Origin: an uncultured Holophagaceae bacterium
GTDB taxonomy: Bacteria > Acidobacteriota > Holophagae > Holophagales > Holophagaceae
Reading direction: 5' to 3'
DNA length: 36,613 bases
Assembly: GCA_903857495.1 (NCBI GenBank)
Contig: CAIOFF010000003.1
Coordinates: 1-36,613 of the forward strand
How positions within the stretch are numbered: position 1 is the stretch's first letter; every line of letters starts with the position of its first letter. The position numbers and the translations under genes were made by a program. Below, piece after piece: positions 16,379 to 24,901 of this stretch. Below the pieces are notes generated by a model. It saw only the letters and a list, made by a program, of their open reading frames with translations. It was not told the origin of the DNA and made no database searches.

Positions 16379-18694
16379 ATGGACCACAAGATCGTGGGAA
16401 AAAACACCCAGAGGCTCGATGCCGTCGCCAAGGTCACCGGCCGGGCCATGTACACGGACGACTTCTTTGAGCGGGACATGCTGGTGGGCAAGGTCCTCCG
16501 CAGTCCCCATGCCCACGCCCGGGTCACGCGCATCGATGCCTCCAAGGCCAAGGCCCTGCCCGGCGTGGTGGCGGTCCTGACCCCCGCGGACCTGCCGAAG
16601 ATCAAGTTCGCCACGGCGGGGCACCCCTGGTCCCTGGATCCCGGCCACCGGGACGTCGAGGACCGGCTGATCCTCACCGACAAGGCCCGCTTCGTGGGCG
16701 ATGCCATTGCGGCGGTGGTCGCCGAGGACCTGCTCACGGCGGAGAAGGCCCTGCACCTCATCGAGGTCGAGTACGAGGTGCTGCCCCACGTGCTCACCGC
16801 CGAGGACGCCATGCAGGAGGGCGCTCCCCTCCTCCACGAGAACCGGCCCGGCAACATCGTCAGCTCCTTCGGGGTCCAGTTCGGAGACGTGGAAGCCGAG
16901 TTCCAGAACGCGGAAGTCATCTTCGAGGGCGACTACGAGACCAGCATCGTCCAGCACTGCCACATCGAGTCCATGAGCGCCTACGCCTTCGTGGACTCCG
17001 ACGGGCGGGTGGTGGTGAACTCCTCCACCCAGATCCCCCACATCGTCCGGCGCATCGTGGCCCAGGCCCTGGGCCTGTCCTGGGGCCGGGTGAAGGTCAT
17101 CAAGCCGTACATCGGCGGCGGCTTCGGCAACAAGCAGGACGTGGTGGTGGAGCCCCTGACGGCGGCCATGAGCCTGGCGGCGGGCGGGCGGCCCGTGCGC
17201 TACTGCATGACCCGCGAGGAGGTCTTCATCGACACTCGCACCCGGCACGGCATGAAGCTCCACCTCAAGACCGCCCTCAGCCGGGACGGGAAGCTTCAGG
17301 GCATCCACATGCAGGTGCTGAGCAACACCGGCGCCTACGCCTCCCACGGCCACTCCATCGCCATGTCCGCAGGCGGGAAGTTCCGCCCCTTGTATGACTT
17401 CCGGGCCATCAAGTACGAGCCCAAGACGGTCTACACCAACCTGCCCGTGGCGGGCGCCATGCGCGGCTACGGCACGCCCCAGATCTTCTTCGCGCTGGAG
17501 AGCCACCTGGACGACATCGCCCGGAAGCTGGAGCTGGATCCCATCGAGCTGCGCCGGAAGAACCTCATCAAGCTGGGTCACCAGGATCCCCTCACCAAGA
17601 ACGTGGTCCGCTCCTTCGGCATCCCCGAGTGCATCGAGAAGGGCAAGGAGCTCATCCACTGGGAGGAGAAGAAGCAGGCGCACCAGGGCCAGACCGGCCA
17701 CCTGCGCCGCGGGCTCGGCATGGCCTGCTTCGCTTACGCCTCGGGCACCCATCCCGTGGCCCTGGAGCTGGCGGGCGCCCGCATCGTCATGAACCAGGAC
17801 GGCTCGGTGACCCTGCAGGTGGGCGCCACGGAGATCGGCCAGGGCAGCGACACGGTCTTCGCCCAGATCACCGCCGAGACCCTGGGACTGCCTGTGGACA
17901 TGGTCCATGTGGTCACCACCCAGGACACGGACATCACCCCCTTCGACTCCGGCGCCTACGCCTCGCGGCAGACCTTTGTCACGGGCATCGCCGTGCGCAA
18001 GGCGGCTCTGGAGGTCCGGCAGAAGGTGCTGGAGGTGGCCGCCCGCCGCACGGGCCTGGCCCCCGCCGAGATGGACCTCCGGGACCGGATGATCGTCGAG
18101 ACCAGCCTGGGCCGCACCGTCTGCAGCCTGGGGGACGTGGCCATGGACTCCTTCTACGACCGGCTCCTCGCCGCCCCCATCACCAGCGACACCTCGGCCA
18201 ACGTGCGCATCAACGCCATGTCCTATGGTGCCACCTTCGTGGAAGTGGAGGTCGACATCCAGACGGGTCGCGTCGAGGTCACCGAGCTCTGGAACATCCA
18301 CGACTCGGGCACCATCATCAACCCCAAGCTGGCCGAGGGCCAGGTCCACGGCGGCGTCAGCATGTCCCTGGGGGCCGCGCTGCTGGAGCAGATGCTCTTC
18401 GATCCCGTCACGGGCAAGCCCCTGAACCCCAACCTGCTCGACTACAAGCTGCCCACGGTCCTGGACACGCCCAAGATCAACGCGGCCTTCGTGGAGACCT
18501 TCGACGCGGCGGGCACCTTCGGCTCCAAGTCCCTGGGCGAGTGCCCGACGATCTCCCCGGCCCCGGCGGTGCGCAACGCGGTCATGGACGCCACCGGCGT
18601 GGCCTTCCACAAGATCCCCCTCTACCCGCAGGTGGTGTTCGAGAAGTTCCGGGAAGCCGGGCTCCTGGCCGAAAGGAGCGTGCAGCATGTTTGA
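16379..18694 (+). CDS. xdhA: Xanthine dehydrogenase, molybdenum subunit XdhA
   Basis: This 771-residue large subunit matches the recalled E. coli XdhA along its length: QRLDAVAKVTGRAMYTDDFF, IVQHCHIESMSAYAF, STQIPHIVRRIVAQALGL, LSNTGAYASHGHSIAMS, TNLPVAGAMRGYGTPQ and LLDYKLPTVLDTPKI. The MoCo site shows EIGQGSDTVFAQ, and catalytic Glu721 sits in SKSLGECP. The substrate-pocket position equivalent to bovine Glu802 is Gln253 (GGGFGNKQD), as in E. coli XdhA, whereas the three other molybdenum subunits here have Glu. GAGG (16369-16372) supports the start. It oxidises a hydroxypurine in complex with XdhB and the Fe-S subunit; the 8-bp overlap with xdhB suggests coupled translation. Confidence 0.93.
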   Translation: MDHKIVGKNTQRLDAVAKVTGRAMYTDDFFERDMLVGKVLRSPHAHARVTRIDASKAKALPGVVAVLTPADLPKIKFATAGHPWSLDPGHRDVEDRLILTDKARFVGDAIAAVVAEDLLTAEKALHLIEVEYEVLPHVLTAEDAMQEGAPLLHENRPGNIVSSFGVQFGDVEAEFQNAEVIFEGDYETSIVQHCHIESMSAYAFVDSDGRVVVNSSTQIPHIVRRIVAQALGLSWGRVKVIKPYIGGGFGNKQDVVVEPLTAAMSLAAGGRPVRYCMTREEVFIDTRTRHGMKLHLKTALSRDGKLQGIHMQVLSNTGAYASHGHSIAMSAGGKFRPLYDFRAIKYEPKTVYTNLPVAGAMRGYGTPQIFFALESHLDDIARKLELDPIELRRKNLIKLGHQDPLTKNVVRSFGIPECIEKGKELIHWEEKKQAHQGQTGHLRRGLGMACFAYASGTHPVALELAGARIVMNQDGSVTLQVGATEIGQGSDTVFAQITAETLGLPVDMVHVVTTQDTDITPFDSGAYASRQTFVTGIAVRKAALEVRQKVLEVAARRTGLAPAEMDLRDRMIVETSLGRTVCSLGDVAMDSFYDRLLAAPITSDTSANVRINAMSYGATFVEVEVDIQTGRVEVTELWNIHDSGTIINPKLAEGQVHGGVSMSLGAALLEQMLFDPVTGKPLNPNLLDYKLPTVLDTPKINAAFVETFDAAGTFGSKSLGECPTISPAPAVRNAVMDATGVAFHKIPLYPQVVFEKFREAGLLAERSVQHV

Positions 18695-19568
18695 CATCTG
18701 CGAACTCTGCGAACCCGAGACCCTCGCGGAGGCCAAGGCTCTCTTTCGCGCCAACCCCGAGCTGAAGGTCATCGCCGGCGGCACGGACGTGCTCATCCGG
18801 ATGCAGCACGGGAACCTGGCGGGCGCGGGCCTGCTTAGCCTGCGGAACATCCCGCACCTGGACGAGATCCAGCTGCTTGCGGACGGCACCCTCTCCATCG
18901 GCGCCATGGCGCCCTTCACCCGGATCTTCGAGCACGAGCTCATCCGCAAGCTTGTGCCCGTGCTGGGCGAGGCCTCGGTGTCCATGGGCGGCCCCCAGGT
19001 GCGCAACGTGGCCACCATCGGCGGCAACCTCTGCAACGGCGCCGTGTCCGCAGACAGCGCCTCGACGCTGTTCGCCCTGGACGCGCTGCTGAAGCTGGAG
19101 ACCGCCGAGGGCGAGCGCATCATCCCCATGCGGGACTTCTACGCGGGCCCCGGCAAGGTGAACCTGCTGCCGGGTGAACTGCTGGTCGCCATCCTCATCC
19201 CCCGCGAGGGCTACGAGGGCATGGGCGGCCACTACATCAAGTTCGCCCCCCGGAAGGCCATGGACATCGCCACCCTGGGCGTCGCGGCGGTGTGCAAGAT
19301 CCGGGAGAACCGCTTCGTGGAGCTGCGCATCGGTCTGGGCGTGGCCGCGCCCGTGCCCGTCCGCTGCTTCGAGGCCGAGGACTACGCCAAGGGCCGCGAG
19401 GTGACCTGGGAGTGCGTCCAGGAGATCGCCCGGCTGGCCCTGAAGCCCGCCAAGGCCCGCTCCTCCTGGCGCGCCTCCAAGGACTACCGGGAACACCTGA
19501 TTGAAGTGCTGGCCCAGCGCGCGGTGGCCGAAGCCGTGAAGCGGGGGGGAGGTTGCTGTGCTGACTAA
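18687..19568 (+). CDS. xdhB: Xanthine dehydrogenase, FAD subunit XdhB
   Basis: This 293-residue medium subunit binds FAD and passes electrons from the Fe-S centres to the acceptor. The two FAD loops are visible as VIAGGTDVLIRMQHG (near residue 29) and VRNVATIGGNLCNGAVSADSA (near 108). Further YgeT/XdhB-type blocks are GPGKVNLLPGELLVAI, RKAMDIATLGVAA and ARSSWRASKDYREHLIEVL, the last nearly identical to recalled E. coli XdhB. It overlaps xdhA by 8 bp and the Fe-S gene by 11 bp. NAD-binding capacity cannot be judged from the motifs. The C-terminus ends in a short Cys-containing tail that overlaps the next gene's start. Confidence 0.93.
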   Translation: MFDICELCEPETLAEAKALFRANPELKVIAGGTDVLIRMQHGNLAGAGLLSLRNIPHLDEIQLLADGTLSIGAMAPFTRIFEHELIRKLVPVLGEASVSMGGPQVRNVATIGGNLCNGAVSADSASTLFALDALLKLETAEGERIIPMRDFYAGPGKVNLLPGELLVAILIPREGYEGMGGHYIKFAPRKAMDIATLGVAAVCKIRENRFVELRIGLGVAAPVPVRCFEAEDYAKGREVTWECVQEIARLALKPAKARSSWRASKDYREHLIEVLAQRAVAEAVKRGGGCCAD

Positions 19569-20079
19569 GAACGCTGCAGGCGTGAAGGCCCGGAAGCGGC
19601 TCTGCATGACCGTGAACGGACGGGCTGTGGAGATCGAGATCGACATCCGCGAGTCCCTCCTGGACGTGCTGCGGGACCGCCTGCAGTTCACCGGCGTGAA
19701 GCAGGGCTGCTCCGTGGGCGAGTGCGGCGCCTGCACAGTGCTCCTCGACGGCACCCCCGTGAACTCCTGCATCTACCTGGCGGCCTGGGCCCACGGGAAG
19801 ACCGTCGTCACCATCGAGGGTCTCGCCCAGGACGGGAAGCTCACGCCGGTGCAGGAAGCCTTCGTGGACGAGGGCGCCATCCAGTGCGGCTTCTGCACCC
19901 CGGGCGTGGTGCTCTCCACCACCGCCATGGTGGACAGCGGGAAGTGCTTCACCCATGACGAAGTGCGCCGGGAGCTGTCCGGCCACCTCTGCCGCTGCAC
20001 CGGCTACCAGAAGATCGTGGACGCCGCCGAACGGGCGCTGCGCGAGGCGGAGATCGCCGCCGACGAGCACCCGGTTTAA
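19558..20079 (+). CDS. xdhC: Xanthine dehydrogenase, 2Fe-2S subunit (XdhC of E. coli nomenclature)
   Basis: This 173-residue small subunit carries two [2Fe-2S] clusters. The plant-ferredoxin-type cluster has QGCSVGECGACTVLLDG with a later Cys; the helical-type cluster has IQCGFCTPG and CRCTGYQ. The start is GTG 19558, inside the end of xdhB, with a GGGGGGAGG ribosome site just upstream. An internal ATG at codon 17 would also give a complete ferredoxin domain, so the first 16 residues are less certain. Gene order large-medium-small matches E. coli xdhABC. Together the three make a heterotrimeric dehydrogenase. Confidence 0.92.
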   Translation: MLTKNAAGVKARKRLCMTVNGRAVEIEIDIRESLLDVLRDRLQFTGVKQGCSVGECGACTVLLDGTPVNSCIYLAAWAHGKTVVTIEGLAQDGKLTPVQEAFVDEGAIQCGFCTPGVVLSTTAMVDSGKCFTHDEVRRELSGHLCRCTGYQKIVDAAERALREAEIAADEHPV

Positions 20080-20103
20080 CGAATCATCCCGCTAGGAGTC
20101 CCC

Positions 20104-22344
20104 GTGATCGGCGCTTCTTCCATCCGGAAGGAAGGCCGTGCCAAAGTCCTCGGCACCGCCATCTACACTGACGACAAGTTCATGTCCGGCGCCCTCCACG
20201 GGCTGACCGTGCGCTCCGAGGTGCCGCGCGGCATCCTGCGGGCGATCCACTTCGGCGAGGGCATCCCCTGGGAGGAGTTCACCCTTGTCACCGCCGCGGA
20301 CATCCCCGGCACGAACCTCGTGGCCTCGGTGGTGGATGACCAGCCCTTCCTGGTCGGGATCGGCGAGGAGATCACCCACTCCCAGCAGGCGGTGCTCCTG
20401 CTGGCCCATGCGGACCGGCACCTGGCCGAGAAGGCCCGCCGGGCCGTGCGCCTGGAGATCGAAGAGCTGCCCGCGGTCCTGGACATCCAGAGCTCCCTCG
20501 ACCTGCAGCCGCTGATCTACGGCACGAACAACCTCCTGAAGGAGATCCGCATCGCCAAGGGCGACCCCGATCCCGTCTGGGCGCAGGCGGCCCACGTCAT
20601 CGAGGGCGAGTACCGCACGGGCGCGCAGGAACAGATGTACATCGAGCCCAACGCCATGCTGTCCGTGGTGGAGCCCAAGGACGGGCTCCTGCAGGTGACG
20701 GTCTGGGGCTCCCTGCAGTGTCCCTACTACGTGCACGGCGCGCTCAAACAGCTCTTCGGCCTGCCCGAGAAGCAGGTGCGAGTGGTGGCCATGGAGATGG
20801 GCGGGGCCTTCGGCGGCAAGGAGGACTACCCCTCGGTGAACGGCGGCCACGCGGCACTGCTGGCCTGGAAGAGCGGCAAGCCCGTGCGGCTGATCTACGA
20901 CCGCGAAGAGGATCTGGCCTGCACCACCAAGCGGCACCCCTCCCGCACCCGGCTCCGCACGGCCTTTGATGCGGACGGAAACCTGCTGGCCCTGGAGGCG
21001 GACTTCATCCTGGACGGGGGCGCCTACGCCACCCTCTCGCCGGTGGTGCTCAGCCGCGGCGCCGTCCACGCGGCCGGCGTCTACCGCTGCCCCCACGTGC
21101 GCATCCACGCCCGGGCCGTGGCCACCAACACGCCGCCCCCCGGGGCCTTCCGCGGCTTCGGCGCGCCCCAGAGCCTGTTTGCCATGGAGCGCCACATGGA
21201 CCGCTGCGCCCGGGAGCTGGGCCTGGACGCCGTGGAGCTGCGCCGGAAGAACTTCCTCCGCATGGGTGACACCATGGCCACGGGCCAGGTGATCCGCGAG
21301 GACCTGGACCTGGCCGGCCTCATGGACCGGGCCCTGGCATCCATCGGCTACCGCGACAAGCGGGCGGCCTTCGCCCTCACCAACCCCGAGGACGGCCCCA
21401 TCAAGCGGGGCGTCGGCTTCTCGGTCTTCATGCACGGCTGCGGCTTCACGGGCAACGGCGAGTCCCACGTGGCCTCCGTGGCCGGAGTCGAAGGCCTGGC
21501 GGATGGCACCGTGGCGGTGCTGGCTGCGTCCACCGAGATGGGGCAGGGCAAGAACACGGTGTTCGCCCAGATCGTGGCCGAGGCCCTGCAGCTGCCCGTG
21601 GAGCTGGTGGACACCGCCCCGGTGGACACGGACCACGTGCCCAACAGCGGCCCCACCGTGGCCTCCCGCAGCACCATGATGGTGGGCCGGATCCTGGAGG
21701 ACGCCGCCATCGGCTTCAAGCAGGCCCTGGTGCAGCAGGGCTTCCTGGCGGAGCCCTACACCCCCGAGTCCTTCCAGGCCGCCGTGGCCAAGGCTGTGGC
21801 GACACTGGGTACCCTGCGGTGCTACGGGCAGTATCACCGTCCCCCCAACATCCAGTGGGATGACGTCACCTACCAGGGCGACGCCTACCCCACCTACTCC
21901 TGGGCCTGCTACGCCGCCGAGGTGGCCGTGGACCTGGACACGTTCGAAGTGAAGGTCGCCGACTTTGTCGCCGTGCAGGAGGTGGGCCGGGTGGTCAATC
22001 CGACCCTGGCCGCAGGCCAGATCGAGGGCGGCGTGGCCCAGGGCATCGGCTGGGGCCTCTGGGAAGAGGTCACCATGCAGCGCGGCCGCATGATCAACAA
22101 CCAGATGACCAACTACATCATCCCCACCAGCGTGGACCTGCCGCGCATCCAGGTGATCTTCCTGGAGAACGCCCATGCGGGCGGCCCCGGCGGGGCCAAG
22201 GGCATCGGCGAACTGCCCATGGATGGCCCCGCGCCTGCGGTGGTGAACGCCCTGGAGAACGCCTTGGGCGACCTGCGCCTGGACGAGGTGCCCATGACTC
22301 CGGATCGGCTGCTGGAGCGCTGCGAGGAGGTGTCCCATGGCTGA
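20104..22344 (+). CDS. Second three-subunit molybdenum hydroxylase, large subunit
   Basis: This 746-residue xanthine-dehydrogenase-family molybdopterin subunit is clearly distinct from XdhA. Motifs are IRKEGRAKVLGTAIYTDD at the N-terminus, MGGAFGGKEDYP with purine-pocket-type Glu240, AFRGFGAPQ with the conserved Arg, EMGQGKNTVFAQI, and PGGAKGIGELP with catalytic Glu703. There is no CoxL-type AYRCSFR loop, so carbon monoxide dehydrogenase is excluded. GTG 20104 has AGGAG at 20094-20098. It overlaps the small-subunit gene by 8 bp. The order is large-small-medium, unlike xdhABC. The substrate is unknown; a purine or other N-heterocycle hydroxylase is the reasonable range. Confidence 0.85.
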   Translation: MIGASSIRKEGRAKVLGTAIYTDDKFMSGALHGLTVRSEVPRGILRAIHFGEGIPWEEFTLVTAADIPGTNLVASVVDDQPFLVGIGEEITHSQQAVLLLAHADRHLAEKARRAVRLEIEELPAVLDIQSSLDLQPLIYGTNNLLKEIRIAKGDPDPVWAQAAHVIEGEYRTGAQEQMYIEPNAMLSVVEPKDGLLQVTVWGSLQCPYYVHGALKQLFGLPEKQVRVVAMEMGGAFGGKEDYPSVNGGHAALLAWKSGKPVRLIYDREEDLACTTKRHPSRTRLRTAFDADGNLLALEADFILDGGAYATLSPVVLSRGAVHAAGVYRCPHVRIHARAVATNTPPPGAFRGFGAPQSLFAMERHMDRCARELGLDAVELRRKNFLRMGDTMATGQVIREDLDLAGLMDRALASIGYRDKRAAFALTNPEDGPIKRGVGFSVFMHGCGFTGNGESHVASVAGVEGLADGTVAVLAASTEMGQGKNTVFAQIVAEALQLPVELVDTAPVDTDHVPNSGPTVASRSTMMVGRILEDAAIGFKQALVQQGFLAEPYTPESFQAAVAKAVATLGTLRCYGQYHRPPNIQWDDVTYQGDAYPTYSWACYAAEVAVDLDTFEVKVADFVAVQEVGRVVNPTLAAGQIEGGVAQGIGWGLWEEVTMQRGRMINNQMTNYIIPTSVDLPRIQVIFLENAHAGGPGGAKGIGELPMDGPAPAVVNALENALGDLRLDEVPMTPDRLLERCEEVSHG

Positions 22345-22816
22345 ACGCATCGACCTGAACCTGAAGGTCAACGGCGCGGACCACTCCGTCAGCGTGCACC
22401 CCTTCGCCCGACTCCTGGACGTGCTCCGCGAGGACCTGCGCCTCACGGGCACCAAGGAGGGCTGTGGTGAGGGCGAGTGCGGCGCCTGCTCGGTGCTGCT
22501 CAATGGCCGGGTGGTGAACAGTTGCCTGGTGCCCGCGGTGCAGGCCCAGGGGGCCGAGGTGGTCACCGTGGAGGGCCTGGCCGAGGGCGAGAACCTGTCC
22601 AGCCTCCAGGCTGCCTTCCTCGTTCACAACGGCGCCCAGTGCGGCTTCTGCACGCCGGGCATGCTGGTCTCGGCCACGGACCTCATCCACCGCTGCCCCA
22701 ACCCCAGCGATGACGAGATCCGCGACGGCCTGGCCGGGAACCTCTGCCGGTGCACCGGCTACGCCAAGATCCTGGATGCGGTGCATACCGCGGCCGAGCG
22801 GGAGGCCGCCCGATGA
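22337..22816 (+). CDS. Second molybdenum hydroxylase, 2Fe-2S subunit
   Basis: The 159-residue small subunit has both cluster motifs: EGCGEGECGACSVLLNG with a later Cys (NSCLV), and AQCGFCTPGM plus CRCTGYAKI. It starts inside the stop of the large subunit (8-bp overlap, GAGGAGG just upstream) and ends in an ATGA overlap with the FAD subunit. It should relay electrons from the molybdenum site to FAD. It is paralogous to the Fe-S subunit at 19558 and to the N-terminal domains of the two fused dehydrogenases. Confidence 0.92.
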   Translation: MAERIDLNLKVNGADHSVSVHPFARLLDVLREDLRLTGTKEGCGEGECGACSVLLNGRVVNSCLVPAVQAQGAEVVTVEGLAEGENLSSLQAAFLVHNGAQCGFCTPGMLVSATDLIHRCPNPSDDEIRDGLAGNLCRCTGYAKILDAVHTAAEREAAR

Positions 22817-23679
22817 GAGGCTACCTGCCCGACTTCGACGTCCGCGTACCCGCAAGCCTGAGTGAGGCCCTCGAGCTCATGGCCCAGGCGCCCGGGACCT
22901 ACACGCCCCTGGCTGGCGGCACGGACCTGATGGTGGTTTACAACGCGGGTCGTCTGAAGCCCACCCGCTTCCTGGACCTCTCCCGCCTGGCGGAGCTACG
23001 CGGCATCGAGGAGGACGCCACCAGCCTGCGCTTCGGCGCCCTGACGACGTTCACGGAGCTGCGCGAGTGCCGCGCGGTCCACCAGCACTTCCCCAACCTG
23101 GTGAAGAGCGCCCGGGCCACCGGCGCCCTGGCCATCCAGAACCGCGGCACCCTCGCGGGCAACATCGCCAATGCCAGCCCCGCGGCGGACACCCCGCCCA
23201 GCCTGCTGGCCTACGGCGCCGAGCTGGAGTTGGTCTCGCCCCGGGGTCTCCGGCGCGTGGCCTACGACCAGTTCCACCAGGGCTACAAGTGCCTGGACCT
23301 GGCCGCGGACGAGCTGCTCGCGAAGATCATCGTGCCCAAGCCCAGCGGCCGGGGCTTCCACTACTTCCGCAAGGTGGGCACCCGCCAGGCCCAGGCCATC
23401 TCCAAGACCTGCCTGGCCGCCTACGCCCGCATCGAGGACGGCTGCGTGGCCGAGCTGCGCATCGGCCTCGGGTCCGTGGCCCCGGCCCCCGTGCGGGCCC
23501 GGAATGCCGAAGCCGCGCTGCTCGGGCAGCCCCTGGCCAGCCTGCCCGTGGCGGCTGCCCGCGAAGCCCTGCTGGCCGACATGAGCCCCATCGACGACAT
23601 CCGTGCCACCGCCCACTACCGCAGCGTCGTCACCCGGAACCTGCTGGGCCAGATGCTCAGGGAGCTGGCGAGCCTATGA
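22813..23679 (+). CDS. Second molybdenum hydroxylase, FAD subunit
   Basis: This medium subunit (288 residues) has FAD loops LAGGTDLMVVYNAG (near residue 36) and IQNRGTLAGNIANASPAAD (near 109). The fold continues with FHYFRKVGTRQAQAISK and a C-terminal CO-dehydrogenase-flavoprotein-like domain. It overlaps both neighbours by ATGA, including the carbamate kinase that follows. So the hydroxylase set and the kinase are read as one operon. Its closest functional relatives are XdhB-type subunits; no extra Fe-S insertion like that of 4-hydroxybenzoyl-CoA reductase is seen. Confidence 0.9.
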   Translation: MRGYLPDFDVRVPASLSEALELMAQAPGTYTPLAGGTDLMVVYNAGRLKPTRFLDLSRLAELRGIEEDATSLRFGALTTFTELRECRAVHQHFPNLVKSARATGALAIQNRGTLAGNIANASPAADTPPSLLAYGAELELVSPRGLRRVAYDQFHQGYKCLDLAADELLAKIIVPKPSGRGFHYFRKVGTRQAQAISKTCLAAYARIEDGCVAELRIGLGSVAPAPVRARNAEAALLGQPLASLPVAAAREALLADMSPIDDIRATAHYRSVVTRNLLGQMLRELASL

Positions 23680-24623
23680 AGCGGAAGATCGCACTGCTGG
23701 CGGTGGGCGGCAATGCCCTGCTCCGGGAAGGGGAGTGGGGCCACCAGGAAGATCAGCTGGCCAATGCGCGGGAGACCGCGGAGATGCTGGCTCGGGTGGT
23801 GGCCGAGGGCTACGCGCTCTGCGTGGTCCATGGCAACGGCCCCCAGGTGGGGAACCTGCTGATCCAGCAGGAAGCCGCCTCCGGCCAGATCCCGCCCTAC
23901 ACCCTGGACATCTGCGGGGCCATGACCCAGGGCTCCATGGGCTACATGCTGGAGCGCATGCTCATCAACCGCCTGCGCTTCATGGGCCATGCGGCGCCCG
24001 TCACCTCGGTGCTCACCGAGGTGGTGGTGGACAAGGAGGACCCGGGCTTCCAGGATCCCGCCAAGCCCGTGGGGCCCTTCTACGCCCCGACCCGGGCCAA
24101 GGAGCTGATGCGGACCAAGAAGTGGAAGATGAAGGAGGATGCCGGCCGCGGCTGGCGGAAGGTCGTCCCTTCGCCGCGCCCCCTGGAGATCGTCCAGCTG
24201 GAGGCCATCAAGCTGCTGCTCCAGGCCGGGCACTCGGTCATCGCCGGCGGCGGCGGAGGCATCCCGGTCATCCGGGACTCCAGCGGCTTCCTGGTGGGGG
24301 TCGAAGCGGTCATCGACAAGGACCGGCTCAGCGCCCTGCTGGCGGCCGAGCTGGGCGCGGACCTGTTCATCATCCTCACGGGGGTGGCCAAGGTGGCCCT
24401 GGACTTCGGCAAGCCCACCCAGCGCTGGGTGGACCGCCTCACGGCCGCCGAGGCCCGGCAGCACCTGGCCGAGGGCCAGTTTCCGGCGGGCAGCATGGGT
24501 CCCAAGATCGAGAGTGCCCTGGCCTACCTCTCCGAGGGCGGCCAGGAGGTGCTCATCACCACCGCCGAGGCCCTGGCCACGGAGGACCCCGCCACGGTCG
24601 GCACCCGGATCGTGGCCGGCTGA
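23676..24623 (+). CDS. arcC: Carbamate kinase (copy 2)
   Basis: This 315-residue second carbamate kinase has LAVGGNALL, HGNGPQVGNLL, the VDKEDPGFQDP and KPVGPFYA pair, DAGRGWRKVVPSPRP, AGGGGGIPV, VIDKDRLSALLA and PAGSMGPKIESAL. It is as conserved as copy 1 in the active site but clearly diverged elsewhere. For example DICGAMTQGSMGYML stands where copy 1 has DSCVADTQGALGYHL. That makes a recent duplication unlikely. The ATGA overlap with the FAD subunit ties it to the second hydroxylase set. About 278 bp without a gene follow and hold the next promoter. It may serve a second carbamoyl-phosphate-yielding route or different expression conditions. Confidence 0.95.
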   Translation: MKRKIALLAVGGNALLREGEWGHQEDQLANARETAEMLARVVAEGYALCVVHGNGPQVGNLLIQQEAASGQIPPYTLDICGAMTQGSMGYMLERMLINRLRFMGHAAPVTSVLTEVVVDKEDPGFQDPAKPVGPFYAPTRAKELMRTKKWKMKEDAGRGWRKVVPSPRPLEIVQLEAIKLLLQAGHSVIAGGGGGIPVIRDSSGFLVGVEAVIDKDRLSALLAAELGADLFIILTGVAKVALDFGKPTQRWVDRLTAAEARQHLAEGQFPAGSMGPKIESALAYLSEGGQEVLITTAEALATEDPATVGTRIVAG

Positions 24624-24768
24624 ACGGAACTCACCGCCCAGGCATCCCATCCCAGAGGGGAAACCACCCCCCTTGGCTTTGTCTTTGATTTTCATACAGT
24701 TGGCTTCATGGGACGAATAAGGGTTTTGGGAGATAGATAAAAAAATTTTTTTCGAATGAAAAAAATTA

Positions 24769-24796
24769 TTGACCTGCCTGTCGAGATTCCTAGAAT
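24769..24796 (+). promoter_or_regulatory. Sigma-70 promoter for the xdh2-ygeY-ygfK operon
   Basis: TTGACC (24769-24774), a 16-nt spacer and TAGAAT (24791-24796) form a good promoter in the 278-bp gap after arcC. Upstream lie an A7T7 tract (24739-24752) and TGAAAAAAATT (24757-24767), likely UP-element or bent DNA. The leader to the next ATG is about 100 nt. Confidence 0.65.
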
Positions 24797-24901
24797 TGAA
24801 CTGCAACTTGACGCACAACTCCCCAGAGCCTGCTGCGCGGAAATGGCGATCCCTGGGGAACCGAAGCGAACACCCAACAGGTCAAGAGAGGGGAGGGAGC
24901 C

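Noticed and set aside
20104-23679. Aerobic carbon monoxide dehydrogenase (coxLSM), suggested by the large-small-medium order
   Set aside because: The large subunit lacks the CoxL AYRCSFR loop and has the xanthine-dehydrogenase-type AFRGFGAPQ and GGKED motifs.
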